NCBI GenBank assembly: GCA_004296955.1 | Contig: SCVB01000070.1 | Span: forward strand, 17,941 to 81,940 | Source: Brevundimonas sp. | Lineage (GTDB): Bacteria > Pseudomonadota > Alphaproteobacteria > Caulobacterales > Caulobacteraceae | Direction of reading: 5' to 3' | DNA: 64,000 bases | Shown: positions 6,309-17,389 of the stretch, in pieces | How positions within the stretch are numbered: position 1 is the stretch's first letter | How the letters are laid out: every line of letters starts with the position of its first letter | The notes under the pieces: generated by a model | Told to the model about the DNA's origin: nothing | What the model saw: the letters and a program-made list of their open reading frames with translations, nothing else | The model's database searches: none | Translations under genes and position numbers: made by a program

Positions 6309-8729
6309 TCAGGCGGCGTCGGACGTTTCCTGGCCGGATCGCTGCTCCAGCCGGGCGGCGATCACGCGCAGCAGTTCGGCCACCTGGATCGGCTTGCCGA
6401 CGTGGCCGTCCATGCCCGCCTCGCGGCACCGCTGCACCTGCTCCGGCTGCACATTGGCGGTCAGGGCGACGATCGGCGTCTGGCCGACCGGCCCGTCGAG
6501 CCGTCGGATCGCCCGTGTCGCATCCAGTCCGTCCATGACCGGCATATGCACGTCCATCAGGATCAGGTCATACGCCCCGTTCCGCGCCGCCTCGACGGCC
6601 TGCGCCCCGTCCTCGACCGTCTCCACCGCGACCCCGAGGCCGCCCAGGATGGCGACGGCCAGTTCACGATTGGCCGCGGCGTCGTCCGCCACAAGAATCC
6701 GCAGCCCCTCGGGGCTCGGCGTATCGTCGCCGTAGCGGTCGTCGCTGATGATCGCCTCGGCCGGGGAAAGGGGAACCTCGAACCAGAAGGTCGCGCCCTC
6801 GCCGACCCGGCTCTCCGCCCCGATCTCGCCGTCCATCATCTCGACCAGCCGGCGCGAGATCGACAGGCCCAGACCCGTGCCGCCATAGACCCGGGTGGTG
6901 GAATTGTCGGCCTGGCTGAAGCGTTCGAACAGGGTGTCGATCTTGTCGGGCGGAATGCCGATGCCCGTGTCGCGTACGGACACCCGCAGCCGCCCGTTCG
7001 ACCACGACGCCGCCAGCGTCACGCCGCCCGCGGCCGTGAATTTGGTCGCATTGGCCAGGAAGTTCAGCATTACCTGCCGCAACCGGCCCTCGTCGCCCGT
7101 CAGAGCCTCCGGCAACTGCGGATCCAGCTCCACCGCCAGGGCCAGCCCCTTGACCTCGCACTGGCCCTCGATCATCGCCGCGGCGGCCTGCGCCAGCGCC
7201 CGCGGATCGAAGGCCCGCGCCTCCATCTGAACCGCCCCGGCCTCCAGCTTGGAATAGTCGAGGATGTCGTTGATCACCCCCAGCAGGGCCTCGCTGGCCG
7301 TACCGATCCGGTCAGCATAGCGTCGCTCGGTCTCGGGCAGGGCCGCGCTCTGCTGCAGCAGCCCCGAGAAGCCGATGACGCTGGTCAGCGGCGTCCTCAG
7401 TTCATGGCTCATATTGGCGAGGAATTCCGACTTCGCCCGCGCCCCGGCCTCGGCCCGGTCGCGCGCCTCGATGAGGGCCTCCTCCAGCCGCTTGGTCTCG
7501 GTGACGTCGCGAACCAGATCCTGGAACTCGATGACCCGGCCGTTCTCGTCCCGAATAATCGAGGTCCGGGCCTCAAACCATCGCACCGGCCCGTCGCCGG
7601 GCAGGCCGCGATAGGTCACGCCCCGTTGTGACCACTCGGGCGGAGCCTTGACGAACTCCCGGAAGCTTTCGGTCAGGGCGGGGACGTCGTCGGGATGGAT
7701 CAGGGATGTGGCCGGCCGCCCGAGCAACGCCTCTGGCGGATAGCCCGTCGCGGCCTCCAGCGACGGCGACACATAGGTCACCAGGCCGTCGACGCCGTAG
7801 GTGACGATGATATCCGTCACCCGGGAGGCCAGCAGCCGGTAGCGGCGCTCGCTTTCGGTGACCCGTTCGATCGCCTGTTGCTGGTCAGTGACGTCCTGGA
7901 ACACCCCGAACATGGACGCGACCCGTCCGTCCGGACCCCGTTCGGTGTCGGCATGGGCATCGACCAGCCGCTCCTCGCCGTCGGCGCGGATCAGACGGGC
8001 GCGGATGCGGAACCCCTGCCCGGTCGTCAGTCCGTGCATCACCGCTTCGCGGATCTCCTCCCGGTCCTCGGGATGGAAGAAGGCGACCGAGTCGCCCAGG
8101 TTCGGATCGAACGTTTCGGGCGTCAGGCCGTAGATGCGATAGACCTGATCCGACCATGTCGACCTCAGGGTCTCCGCGTCCATCCGCCACTGACCGATGC
8201 CGGCCATCTCCTCGGACAGCTTCAACAGTTTCAACTGTTCCGACTGCCGCTGGTTGGCCTCGGCCTGATCGATCATTTCGGCCGCCATCCGGGCGAGCAC
8301 CTTGAGGTTCTCGATCTCCGCATCGCTGGGCCGCGCACGGGGCTTGGTGTCCATGACGCCGATCGCCCCAACCGCCTCGCCAGCGGCGTTGTCGATGGTC
8401 ACGCCGGCGAAGAAGCGCAGACCCGGCTGGCCGGTCACCATCGGATGATCACGCAGCCGCTCGTTCTCCAGCGCATCCTCGACGACCAGGACGGCGCCCG
8501 GCCCCATGGCCACCATGAGATGCGTCGCCGTCTGCTCGCGCGGCAGCGCCGTGTGGCCAAGTCCGACATTGGCCCGGAACTGGGTCTGGTCCCCGTCGAT
8601 CACCCCGACCATGGCGTGCGGCGTGCTGAACATGGCGCAGGCCAGCGCCGTCAGCCGCTCGAAGGGGCTGTCGAGGTTCAGAGTGGCCGTCGTCGCTTTT
8701 CGCGACGTTTGCGGACGTTTGGCTCCCAT
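6309..8729 (-). CDS. hybrid sensor histidine kinase (GAF-PAS-PAS-HisKA-HATPase-REC)
   Basis: A cytoplasmic 806-residue hybrid kinase with no transmembrane segment. In order: GAF (about 20-155), PAS (about 170-295), second PAS with PAC (about 300-420), HisKA with the phospho-acceptor His near 442 in NMSHELRTPL, HATPase with the N box FLANATKF, DTGIGIPP and GGTGLGLSI, then a receiver domain with the phospho-Asp in LILMDVHMPVMDG and conserved Lys in GHVGKPI. A GTG at 8753 is an alternative start; the ATG at 8729 (MGAKRPQTSR) is preferred. It senses an unknown internal signal and would pass phosphate to a histidine phosphotransferase. It lies directly upstream of the GTA cluster on the same strand, with 142 bases between, but no functional link is shown. 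Confidence 0.95.
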   Translation of the reverse strand: MGAKRPQTSRKATTATLNLDSPFERLTALACAMFSTPHAMVGVIDGDQTQFRANVGLGHTALPREQTATHLMVAMGPGAVLVVEDALENERLRDHPMVTGQPGLRFFAGVTIDNAAGEAVGAIGVMDTKPRARPSDAEIENLKVLARMAAEMIDQAEANQRQSEQLKLLKLSEEMAGIGQWRMDAETLRSTWSDQVYRIYGLTPETFDPNLGDSVAFFHPEDREEIREAVMHGLTTGQGFRIRARLIRADGEERLVDAHADTERGPDGRVASMFGVFQDVTDQQQAIERVTESERRYRLLASRVTDIIVTYGVDGLVTYVSPSLEAATGYPPEALLGRPATSLIHPDDVPALTESFREFVKAPPEWSQRGVTYRGLPGDGPVRWFEARTSIIRDENGRVIEFQDLVRDVTETKRLEEALIEARDRAEAGARAKSEFLANMSHELRTPLTSVIGFSGLLQQSAALPETERRYADRIGTASEALLGVINDILDYSKLEAGAVQMEARAFDPRALAQAAAAMIEGQCEVKGLALAVELDPQLPEALTGDEGRLRQVMLNFLANATKFTAAGGVTLAASWSNGRLRVSVRDTGIGIPPDKIDTLFERFSQADNSTTRVYGGTGLGLSISRRLVEMMDGEIGAESRVGEGATFWFEVPLSPAEAIISDDRYGDDTPSPEGLRILVADDAAANRELAVAILGGLGVAVETVEDGAQAVEAARNGAYDLILMDVHMPVMDGLDATRAIRRLDGPVGQTPIVALTANVQPEQVQRCREAGMDGHVGKPIQVAELLRVIAARLEQRSGQETSDAA

Positions 8730-8818
8730 CCGGACAGTCTGGCGGATAAGCACGAAGTTTCGGTTAGCGAACCGCGTTCAGACGTCGAGCGACAGTCTCG
8801 CGAGCCCCGACGCCGACC

Positions 8819-9277
8819 TCAGGTTCCTCGCTCGAGGTTCCACTCCGGAGCCTCGAAATCCAGCGCGTCCTCGGCTTCTTTCAGCGCCAGTTCCGACACC
8901 GTCTGACCCCTGACCGAGACCCCGGCCGCGTGGACGCTCTCCGGATCGCCCGAGACCAGCGGGTGCCAGTCCGCCAGCCCCCGCCCCTCATGGATCCGGC
9001 GATAGCCGCAGGACTTCGGCATCCAGGCCAGCCGCTCGATGTTCCACGGGGTCAGCTTGATGCAGTCCGGCACCTGCTCGCGCCGGTTGGCGTAGTCGAT
9101 GCAGGTGCATCGGGCGCTGTCGAACAGCTTGCAGTGCACCCGCGTGGGAATGACATCGCCGGTGTTCTCGTCCTCGAACCGGACCAGACAGCACAGGCCG
9201 CAGCCGTCGCACAGGCTCTCCCACTCCTCGCGGGTCATCTGTTCGAGGCGCTTTGTCTGCCAGAAGGGTTTGTCCAT
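8819..9277 (-). CDS. YkgJ/UPF0260-family Cys-cluster protein
   Basis: A 152-residue protein of the conserved Cys-cluster family that includes E. coli YcgN. Visible metal-type cysteines are in [34 protein letters not shown] and KSCGYR, seven or more in the conserved spacing of the family; these probably hold a metal ion or iron-sulfur cluster. The ATG at 9277 begins [19 protein letters not shown], which is the typical family N-terminus. Upstream in-frame codons are low-complexity and rejected. The biochemical role of the family is not established. The gene stands between the hybrid kinase and a single-membrane-segment protein, all on the minus strand. Confidence 0.9.
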   Translation of the reverse strand: MDKPFWQTKRLEQMTREEWESLCDGCGLCCLVRFEDENTGDVIPTRVHCKLFDSARCTCIDYANRREQVPDCIKLTPWNIERLAWMPKSCGYRRIHEGRGLADWHPLVSGDPESVHAAGVSVRGQTVSELALKEAEDALDFEAPEWNLERGT

Positions 9278-9327
9278 CGGCGGGGTCTTACCCGCATCGG
9301 CGCGGGCTGTCGCCGGCCTTGGCGCGC

Positions 9328-10260
9328 TCAGACGGGCGGCGTCGCCGGAACCGGCGCCGGGGCCGCCGCATCCACCCGCTGCCAGATGTTCAGTCGGCTC
9401 GCCGGCGGCGCGTCGCCCCGGCTCGGCCGCAGCCGCGCCCGGGCGCATTCCGCCTTCACCCGATCCAGCAGCGGCCCCCAGTTCTGCGGCCGCCCGCCCG
9501 TCGCCGGCGCCGCGCGGCCGCCCAGCCGGTCGGCCAGCCGCGCCACGGGTCCGTCGTCCCGCGTCCGCCGCAGGTCGGCGACGGAACCCATCATCGCCTT
9601 GCGCAGGGCGTAGTTGCAGCCGCCCAGGCGCTGCATTCGCTCGCCGACCACGAAATATTCGTCGCCCGACAGGCAGCGCAGCTCCTGGTCCTGCGCCCGC
9701 GCCGCCTGTTCGGCGCCCACCGCCGCCTCGTCGATGCCGGTCCGGGTCCGCGCCCGCGCCGCCATCTGCTCCGGCGCTCCGGCGTCATAGCTGACCAGGG
9801 CCGACTGCAGGCAGAGGTCGATCCGGTTCGACGCCGCCATGGCCCCGTCCATATAGGACACCAGATCCCTCAGCTCCGGCGCCGCCGTATTGTCGCGCGG
9901 CAGGATCATGTCCTTCAGATCGGAATAGGTCGTCTGGTAGTCGCTCCACACCAGGGTGAAGTCGTCATACCGCGCCTGCGCCGCCTCCTGCGATCCGCCC
10001 CTTAACATGGCGTTGGCGACCCGCCGGCTGTTGACGTCGAACAGGTCGGACTGGCGGCGATAGGCGTCGATATGCGGCGCCGTCAGGGCCAGCATCTCCG
10101 CCGCCGCGGCCACCTCGCCCGAAGGCCGCGTCAGACTGTCATAGGCCAGGGTTCCCGCCACCGGCGACAGCGCCAGCACGATCCCGCCCAGCAACTCGCC
10201 CCAGCCGAAGCCCTTGCGGCGGCCGGCGCGCGGCGCCGCGTCCTGTTCCTGGTCGTTCAT
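9328..10260 (-). CDS. hypothetical protein with one N-terminal membrane anchor
   Basis: Unrecognised 310-residue protein. After a charged N-terminus ([17 protein letters not shown]) comes a hydrophobic segment at about residues 20-40 ([20 protein letters not shown]), then a helical, polar domain with scattered Cys residues (DLCLQ, LRCLS, GGCNY, AECAR). The C-terminal 30 residues are Pro/Ala-rich. Topology is probably a short cytoplasmic tail with the bulk in the periplasm. The start codon is divergent from the ABC-F gene, with 163 bases between. No catalytic motif is seen. Confidence 0.7.
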   Translation of the reverse strand: MNDQEQDAAPRAGRRKGFGWGELLGGIVLALSPVAGTLAYDSLTRPSGEVAAAAEMLALTAPHIDAYRRQSDLFDVNSRRVANAMLRGGSQEAAQARYDDFTLVWSDYQTTYSDLKDMILPRDNTAAPELRDLVSYMDGAMAASNRIDLCLQSALVSYDAGAPEQMAARARTRTGIDEAAVGAEQAARAQDQELRCLSGDEYFVVGERMQRLGGCNYALRKAMMGSVADLRRTRDDGPVARLADRLGGRAAPATGGRPQNWGPLLDRVKAECARARLRPSRGDAPPASRLNIWQRVDAAAPAPVPATPPV

Positions 10261-10423
10261 CCCATCCCCCCGGATACCGGATCACCGTAACACCGTTCCC
10301 TGCGCGCCCGGCGGCGAATCCCTCGACGCGCGAGGGGCGGCGGTGGCCACAGCGCCCCGCACCGCCTATATGGCCGCCTTCGACCGCGCGGCCTCCCCGC
10401 CGCGCCGCGTATCCAGGGTTCGC

Positions 10424-12250
<1,827 letters not shown>

Positions 12251-12270
12251 CCCGCCGTCACGAGGATCGC

Positions 12271-13278
12271 ATGACCCTGACGGTTCACCAGCTTCAACTC
12301 TCCCCGGCGCAGAGCCGGGCCGCGCAACGGGTGAACGCCGGCATGGTTCGCGCGCCCCGCTTGAAGCTGGGCGGGTGGAGACTGGCCGTGGGCATGAGGT
12401 TGAACGGCGTGATCAGCGCCGCCGCCGGCCGAATGACCGCTGCAGCCCTCAAGCGACGCGGCGTCTCCGTTTCATCGGAGGTCATCCCGGGCCCGGGAGG
12501 ACCGCTGCCACTGCGCCTGCTGCTGCCGACCGGGCTGCCGCGGGCGCTCGTGGTCGACCTCCACGGCGGCGGGTGGGTCTTCGGCAGCGCCGCCCTGAAC
12601 GACCGTTTGACGGGACACCTGGCCGAGGCGGGTCTGGCGGTGGCCTCGGTGGACTACCGCCTGCTCGACGAGGCGCGGGGCGTCTGGCTGCCCGACGCCG
12701 TCGCGGATTGCGCCGCCACCCTCCGATGGGGGATCGGTGAGGGCCGCACCCGCTTCGGCGTCGATCGCGTCTTCGTCATCGGCGAGTCGGCCGGGGCTCA
12801 TCTGGCCGCCCTCGCGCTTCAGAGGCTTCGCGACGACGGCCTCGGGCCCCTCCCCGCTCCCGTCTTCGTCCAGGGCGTCTTCGACCTGGCCGGCTCCCCT
12901 TCGGTGCGAGCAGCCGACGCCCGCACCCTCCTGTTCGACGGGCCGAACCTGATGCGGGACCTCGGGCGGCTCACCCCGGAGCGGGACGAGGCCGGTCGAA
13001 GAGCGCCAGACGTCTCTCCGCTCTACGGCGACTTGTCCGGTATGCCACCGGCCCTGTTCATCACGGGCGAAGCCGATCCCCTGCGCGACGACAGCCGGCT
13101 GATGGCCGAGCGCTGGTCGGCCCATGCCGACACGGTCCTGCTTGAGGTTCCCTTGGCGCCGCACGGCTTCCAGCATTTCGTGGCCGCCTCCGCCGCGCCC
13201 GCCCAAGCCTTCATCCGCCGCTGGATCGAGCAAGGCCTGACCGGGGAGCGTGTTTCTGTGGAAAACGCAACCCGCTGA
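12271..13278 (+). CDS. alpha/beta hydrolase of the hormone-sensitive lipase family
   Basis: A 335-residue esterase or lipase. The oxyanion-hole motif HGGGW (in VVDLHGGGWVFG) and the nucleophile elbow GESAG (FVIGESAGAHLAAL) are the two signatures of the HSL family. The acid is probably Asp in ITGEADPLRDDSR and the base His in APHGFQHF. The N-terminal 75 residues are a helical cap region. No signal peptide is present, so it is expected in the cytoplasm, acting on short-chain esters. It starts 20 bases after the ABC-F stop. Confidence 0.9.
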   Translation: MTLTVHQLQLSPAQSRAAQRVNAGMVRAPRLKLGGWRLAVGMRLNGVISAAAGRMTAAALKRRGVSVSSEVIPGPGGPLPLRLLLPTGLPRALVVDLHGGGWVFGSAALNDRLTGHLAEAGLAVASVDYRLLDEARGVWLPDAVADCAATLRWGIGEGRTRFGVDRVFVIGESAGAHLAALALQRLRDDGLGPLPAPVFVQGVFDLAGSPSVRAADARTLLFDGPNLMRDLGRLTPERDEAGRRAPDVSPLYGDLSGMPPALFITGEADPLRDDSRLMAERWSAHADTVLLEVPLAPHGFQHFVAASAAPAQAFIRRWIEQGLTGERVSVENATR

Positions 13279-13842
13279 TCCGCTTTCGCGAATTCTGTCA
13301 GCCCACAGATGTGCACAGGGTTATCCACCGGGGCCGGGGCGGTTCCGCACAGCCGGCCGGATTCGGGCGCTTGCCGTCTAACGGATTTGGCGCGAACGTC
13401 AACAGGCCGAGGGACACGGCGGCGCGGAAAACCGGGGAGACCCGGGGATCAAAGCGGACCGGCCCGGCTCTCTGATCGAACGCACCGGGGGGTTTCGACC
13501 TTAACGGACGGGAGACAGGATCAAGGCCCAAAGGACCCTTCAAAGGCTTCGGCCGGAGAAGACCGGAGGGAACCGGATCGGGATCGATGGACGGCGCGGG
13601 GCTCGACCTCGTGGAACGCCGGAGACCAGGAGCGCGACAGGATACAGCTGACCATCGTCGGGGTTCGCCCCGCTGATGCCGAAGCCAGGGTCCTGAACCT
13701 CAATGGCCAAGTCCAACCCGGACTTGGCGAGGGGACGAGGAGAACCGCTTGCGGGGATCTTCGTCCCCTCGCTCAATTCCGGCGTCCGCCTGCGCGGACC
13801 CGCCCCCTTCCCCTTCGCCCGCCCGGGCCGTAAACCACGGCC
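13279..13842 (+). other. 564-base gene-free region rich in hairpins; possible structured RNA
   Basis: No convincing coding frame is found on either strand; the open frames have Arg/Gly/Pro-rich, non-protein-like translations. Visible elements are a hairpin closed by a TTCG tetraloop (CGGGG 13659-13663 with CCCCG 13668-13672), a smaller GGC-TTCG-GCC hairpin at 13545-13554, the nested inverted repeats at 13707-13772, and GTCCGC/GCGGAC at 13784-13799. DnaA-box-like words (TGTGGAAAA just before the region and TTATCCACC near 13320) are isolated. I recognise no known riboswitch, RNase P, 6S or tmRNA core. The downstream ABC-transporter operon has its start at 13843, so this may be a long leader. 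Confidence 0.45.
13707..13772. repeat. tandem inverted repeats upstream of the ABC importer
   Basis: CCAAGTCC (13707-13714) pairs with GGACTTGG (13720-13727). Directly after it GCGAGGGGACGA (13727-13738) pairs perfectly with TCGTCCCCTCGC (13761-13772), and the enclosed segment contains CCGC-TT-GCGG (13745-13754). The arms share base 13727. The element looks like an intergenic palindromic repeat or a structured leader; there is no T-run to suggest a terminator. Confidence 0.6.
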
Positions 13843-14883
13843 ATGACCTTGCGTGGGAATCGCCGCTTTTCGCCCGACCGCCGCGCCCTGCTCGCCGGCG
13901 CCGGCGCCCTTGCGGCCACGGCGGCGCTGGCCGGCTGCCAGCGGGCCGAGGCGCCCGTCGACGAGGACGGCCGCGTCCGCCTGCGCTTCGCCACCGACTG
14001 GCGCGCCCAGGCCGAGCACGGCGGCTTCTACCAGGCCCTGGCGTCGGGGGCCTACGCCAAGCGCGGCCTGAACGTCGAGATCATCCAGGGCGGTCCGGGC
14101 GTCAACGTGCCCCAGCTGCTGGCCACCGGCGCGGTCGAACTGGGCATGGGCTCCAACAGCTTCATCCCGATGAACCTGGTCGCCGAGGGCGCCCCGGTGA
14201 AGGCGGTCGCCGCCTTCTTCCAGAAGGACCCCCAGGTCCTCATCGCCCACCCCGACCCGGCGCTGGAGAGCATCGCCGACCTCGCCGGCCGCCCCTTCCT
14301 GCTGGCCACGGCCTCGCGCGACGCCTTCTGGGTCTGGCTCAAGGCCAAATACGGCTTCACCGACGATCAGGTCCGCACCTATAATTTCAACCCCGCTCCC
14401 TTCCTCGCCGACGAGCGGGCGGTGCAGCAGGGCTATCTGACCTCGGAGCCGTACAGCATCGAACAGGCGGCCGGCTTCGCGCCGAAAGTCTTCCTGCTGG
14501 CCGACGAGGGCTACCCGTCCTACGCCGCCATGGTCCTGGCCCCCAACGCCTTCGCCCGCGACAACGCCGCGGCCCTGCGCAGCTTCATCGCCGCCTCTGC
14601 CGAAGGCTGGCGCGACTATATCCAGGGCGACGGCAAGGCGGCTGACGCCCTGATCCGCAAGGCCAATCCGGAGATGACCCAGGCCATCCTCGACCAGGCC
14701 CGCGCCAAGCTGAAGGCCAACGGCATCGTCGACGGCGGCGACGCCGCCCTCTACGGCCTCGGCGCCATGACCGCCGAACGCTGGCAGGCCTTCTTCGAGG
14801 TCACCTCCGAGGCCGGGATCTATCCGCCCAATCTGGACTGGCGGCAGGCCTTCACCACCCAGTACCTGCCCGGCCGTGGCTGA
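13843..14883 (+). CDS. ABC transporter substrate-binding lipoprotein (NMT1/THI5-like)
   Basis: The 346-residue periplasmic receptor of the following ATPase and permease. It has an Arg-Arg signal segment (SPDRRALLAGAGALAATAAL) ending in a lipobox LAGC, Cys32, so it is probably a lipoprotein. The body shows the NMT1 pattern: RLRFATDWRAQAEHGGFYQA, GLNVEIIQGGPGVNVPQLLA, GAVELGMGSNSFI and EGAPVKAVAAFFQKDP. Members bind pyrimidine (HMP), taurine, sulfonates or nitrate; the conserved residues visible do not decide between these. The stop overlaps the GTG of the ATPase gene, so the three genes form one operon. Confidence 0.88.
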   Translation: MTLRGNRRFSPDRRALLAGAGALAATAALAGCQRAEAPVDEDGRVRLRFATDWRAQAEHGGFYQALASGAYAKRGLNVEIIQGGPGVNVPQLLATGAVELGMGSNSFIPMNLVAEGAPVKAVAAFFQKDPQVLIAHPDPALESIADLAGRPFLLATASRDAFWVWLKAKYGFTDDQVRTYNFNPAPFLADERAVQQGYLTSEPYSIEQAAGFAPKVFLLADEGYPSYAAMVLAPNAFARDNAAALRSFIAASAEGWRDYIQGDGKAADALIRKANPEMTQAILDQARAKLKANGIVDGGDAALYGLGAMTAERWQAFFEVTSEAGIYPPNLDWRQAFTTQYLPGRG

Positions 14884-15652
14884 GGCGACGGCGGACGCTG
14901 CGGCGTCCCTGGGCGGCGTCCTCGTCCGCTATCCGGGCCGCGCGCCGCTCGGCCCGGTCGATCTGGACATTGCGCCCGGCGAAATCCTGGCCCTGGTCGG
15001 CGCTTCGGGCGCCGGAAAATCCACCCTGCTGCGCCTGCTGGCCGGCCTTGAGACTCCATCGGAGGGCGTCATCAACCGGGGAGACGGCCGCACCGGCTTC
15101 GTTTTCCAGGCCCCGACCCTGATGCCTTGGGCCGACGCCCTCGCCAATGTCGCCCTGCCGCTGGAACTGGCCGGTCTGGCCCGCCCCATGGCCCGCGCCC
15201 GCGCCGCCGAAGCCCTCGCCGCCGTCGGCCTCGGCGAGCGGCTCGACGCCCGCCCGCGGCAACTGTCCGGGGGCATGGCCATGCGGGTCGCCCTCGCCCG
15301 CGCCCTCGTCACCGAACCCGATCTGCTCCTGCTCGACGAGCCCTTCGCGGCTCTCGACAGCGTCACCCGCCGCCGCCTGATCGAGGACCTGCACCGCCTC
15401 TGGGCCGCCCGCTCGCCCCGCCCGGCCATCGTTTTCGTCACCCATGACGTCGAGGAGGCCGTCTATCTCGCGGACCGGGCCGTGGTGCTGAACGGGGACT
15501 CCGGCCGGGTCGTGGCGACCCTGGCCTCGCCGGGCGCGCCGCCGAGGCCCACGAGCTGGCGCGCCGAAGCGGCCTACCGGTCGGCGGTCGAGGCCCTGGC
15601 CGCGGCGCTGGTCGAGGCCATGCCGGCACCGGCGGTCGGAGCGGCTGCATGA
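14876..15652 (+). CDS. ABC importer ATPase subunit (SsuB/TauB/ThiZ type)
   Basis: A 258-residue ATPase that powers the importer. Motifs are Walker A GASGAGKSTLLRLLAG, Q-loop FVFQAPTLMPWADAL, signature QLSGGMAMRVALARALV, Walker B LLLLDEPFAALD and switch His in FVTHDVEEAVYLADR. The Q-loop LMPW and the D-loop/H-loop pattern are those of nitrate/sulfonate/HMP importers. Translation begins at GTG 14876, inside the end of the binding-protein gene (8-base overlap), and its stop overlaps the ATG of the permease gene (ATGA at 15649). Confidence 0.94.
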   Translation: MAEATADAAASLGGVLVRYPGRAPLGPVDLDIAPGEILALVGASGAGKSTLLRLLAGLETPSEGVINRGDGRTGFVFQAPTLMPWADALANVALPLELAGLARPMARARAAEALAAVGLGERLDARPRQLSGGMAMRVALARALVTEPDLLLLDEPFAALDSVTRRRLIEDLHRLWAARSPRPAIVFVTHDVEEAVYLADRAVVLNGDSGRVVATLASPGAPPRPTSWRAEAAYRSAVEALAAALVEAMPAPAVGAAA

Positions 15653-16401
15653 GCCGCCTCCTTCCGCCCGCCCTGCTCGTCGTCCTGATCCTCGCGGGCT
15701 GGGAGCTGGCCTGTCGCGCCCTGCACGTCCCGCCGTGGTTCCTGCCGCCGCCCAGCGCCGTGGCCGCCGCCCTGGTCGCGCGGGCGCCGCTCCTGGCCGC
15801 CTCCGCCGCCGCCACCTTCTGGATGGCCCTGCAGGCCCTCGCCGTCGCCGCCCTGCTCGGCGGCGGCCTGGCCCTCGCCGTCTCCCTCAGCCGGCCGGCC
15901 GAACGGGCGGTGCGGCCCCTCGCCGTCGCCCTCCAGGTCACGCCGGTGGTCGCCATCGCCCCGCTGGTGATGATCTGGGCCGGCCTCGATCACGCCGACC
16001 GGGCCGTGGTCGCCCTGGCCGCGACGGTCGCCTTCTTCCCCCTGTTCTCGGGCGTCCTGACCGGTCTGAGGTCCGCCGACCCGGACCTCGAGCGGCTGTT
16101 CGACCTCTACGGCGCCTCGCCGGTCCAGCGCCTGATCCGCCTGCGTCTGCCGTCGGCCCTGCCCTTCATGCTGGAGGGGCTGCGGGTCGCCGCCGGGCTG
16201 GCGGTGATCGGGGCGGTGGTGGCCGAGTTCGTCTCCGGCTCGGGCGCGACCCAGGGGCTGGCCTGGCGGCTTCTGGAGGCCGGCAACCGGCTGCGCACCG
16301 CCGACATGCTCGCCGCCCTCGCCTGGCTGATGATCATGGGGCTGGTGCTGAACGCCGCCGTCGGCGCGCTCGACCGGGCCGTGCGGCGCCGGCTTTCCTG
16401 A
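15649..16401 (+). CDS. ABC importer permease subunit (BPD type)
   Basis: A 250-residue inner-membrane permease with about six membrane helices, beginning MSRLLPPALLVVLILAGWEL. The EAA loop that docks the ATPase is LERLFDLYGASPVQRLIRLR followed by LPSALPFMLEGLRV. Segment PWFLPPPSAVAAAL after the first helix is typical of SsuC/TauC/ThiX-like permeases. It is the third gene of the operon, coupled by an ATGA overlap. The transported compound is unknown; a thiamine-precursor or alkanesulfonate role is possible, but no thi, tau or ssu gene lies nearby. Confidence 0.93.
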   Translation: MSRLLPPALLVVLILAGWELACRALHVPPWFLPPPSAVAAALVARAPLLAASAAATFWMALQALAVAALLGGGLALAVSLSRPAERAVRPLAVALQVTPVVAIAPLVMIWAGLDHADRAVVALAATVAFFPLFSGVLTGLRSADPDLERLFDLYGASPVQRLIRLRLPSALPFMLEGLRVAAGLAVIGAVVAEFVSGSGATQGLAWRLLEAGNRLRTADMLAALAWLMIMGLVLNAAVGALDRAVRRRLS

Positions 16402-16415
16402 AACCGCTCCGGACG

Positions 16416-16430
16416 TTAGCAGCGGGTTAA
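16416..16430 (+). promoter_or_regulatory. CtrA-like box upstream of the exported protein/DUF2336 operon
   Basis: TTAG (16416-16419), seven bases, then TTAA (16427-16430). This matches the TTAA-N7-TTAA CtrA consensus with one mismatch and correct spacing. It lies 50 bases before the TTG start at 16481. CtrA control is inferred from the match only. Confidence 0.4.
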
Positions 16431-16480
16431 GCCCCGCATGACTAGCGTGAGACTCCATTCCCGCGTCCGGAGACGCCCCC

Positions 16481-17389
16481 TTGCGCCGCGCCCCGATCCT
16501 GACGACCGCCCTCCTCGCCGCCGCGGGCGTGGCGCTGTTCGCCGGCGCCGCCTCGGCCCAGACCGCCGATGCTCCGGCGGGCGAGGCGCGCGGCCTGCGC
16601 TACCTGTCCTGGTCCGGCCGCGGCGAGGTCGTGCCGGCCGCGCCCGCCGCGGCCTCCGGCGCCCCGGCCGCCGCCCGCCGCGATCTGAGACGCCCCAACA
16701 CGGTCATCCCGCACGGCGGCTTCGCCGCCGCCGCTCCCGCGCCCGCGCCCCCCGGCCCGACGCCGGCCCCGGGCGCCCGCCGCACCCTGACCCCGGCCAA
16801 CGCCTGGATGCGGCCCGTCGCACCGCCGCCCGAGCCGGCGATGGCCCCGCCCGCCGCCGCCCCGGCTGCGGCCGAGACCCGGCCGCGCACGACGCCCGAC
16901 TATCTGCCCGATTCCGGCGGACGCGGTCAGGCCGCCCCCGCCGAAATGTTCTACGCCCCGGCCCCGGCCCCGGCCGCGACCGGACCGGTCGATCCGATGG
17001 CGCCGCGTCGCGACGCCCCGATCTTCCGCATGCAGCAGGACGCCCCCGTCGCCCCCCCGGCGGCCGCCCCAGACACACCCGGGGTCCAGCCCGCCGCGGC
17101 GGCCGCCGCCCCCGCACCGCAGCCCCGCCGCGTCGCCGAGGTCAGCAACAGCGGCGAACGCCCGGCCCTGCAGGGCGGACGCTACTATTCCGTCCACCGC
17201 CAGAACGGCCGCCAGCCGGACGTGCTGGAGATGCCCGAGCCGACCTATGTCGACGCCCTGGCCATCTCCATGCCCGAGACCATCGCCTCGCAGGATCTCG
17301 CCGCCCCGGAACAGGGTCCAACCCTGATCCGCGACGCCCAGGGCCGGGTGCGCCCTGCGCCCGCCGCCTCTGACGGGGACCATCAGTGA
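16481..17389 (+). CDS. exported Pro/Ala-rich protein upstream of DUF2336 gene
   Basis: Not a recognised family. The start is a TTG at 16481 that begins a clear signal peptide (MRRAPILTTALLAAAGVALF, cleavage after ASA-QTA). Most of the 302 residues are low-complexity Pro/Ala, interrupted by short ordered patches: LRYLSWSGRGEVVPA, RTLTPANAWMRPV, GRYYSVHRQNGRQPD. The C-terminal 85 residues are the most protein-like. It is probably a periplasmic or surface linker protein. Its stop overlaps the GTG start of the DUF2336 gene (GTGA at 17386), so the two are translationally coupled. Confidence in the gene is good, in its function none. Confidence 0.75.
   Translation: MRRAPILTTALLAAAGVALFAGAASAQTADAPAGEARGLRYLSWSGRGEVVPAAPAAASGAPAAARRDLRRPNTVIPHGGFAAAAPAPAPPGPTPAPGARRTLTPANAWMRPVAPPPEPAMAPPAAAPAAAETRPRTTPDYLPDSGGRGQAAPAEMFYAPAPAPAATGPVDPMAPRRDAPIFRMQQDAPVAPPAAAPDTPGVQPAAAAAAPAPQPRRVAEVSNSGERPALQGGRYYSVHRQNGRQPDVLEMPEPTYVDALAISMPETIASQDLAAPEQGPTLIRDAQGRVRPAPAASDGDHQ

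Noticed and set aside
13255-13330. DnaA-box-like words (TGTGGAAAA, TTATCCACC) suggesting an origin
   Set aside because: Only two imperfect words, no AT-rich unwinding segment, and no dnaA, parA, hemE or gidA nearby. A similar TTATCCACC at about 50333 shows that the word occurs by chance.
13309-13833. 174-codon open frame in the gene-free region
   Set aside because: Arg/Gly/Asp-rich with no hydrophobic core or known motif, and no ribosome site; the region looks structured, not coding.
13279-13842. TPP riboswitch before the NMT1-type importer
   Set aside because: The conserved core words of the thi-box (CTGAGA and the later pairing segment) are not seen in the expected order.
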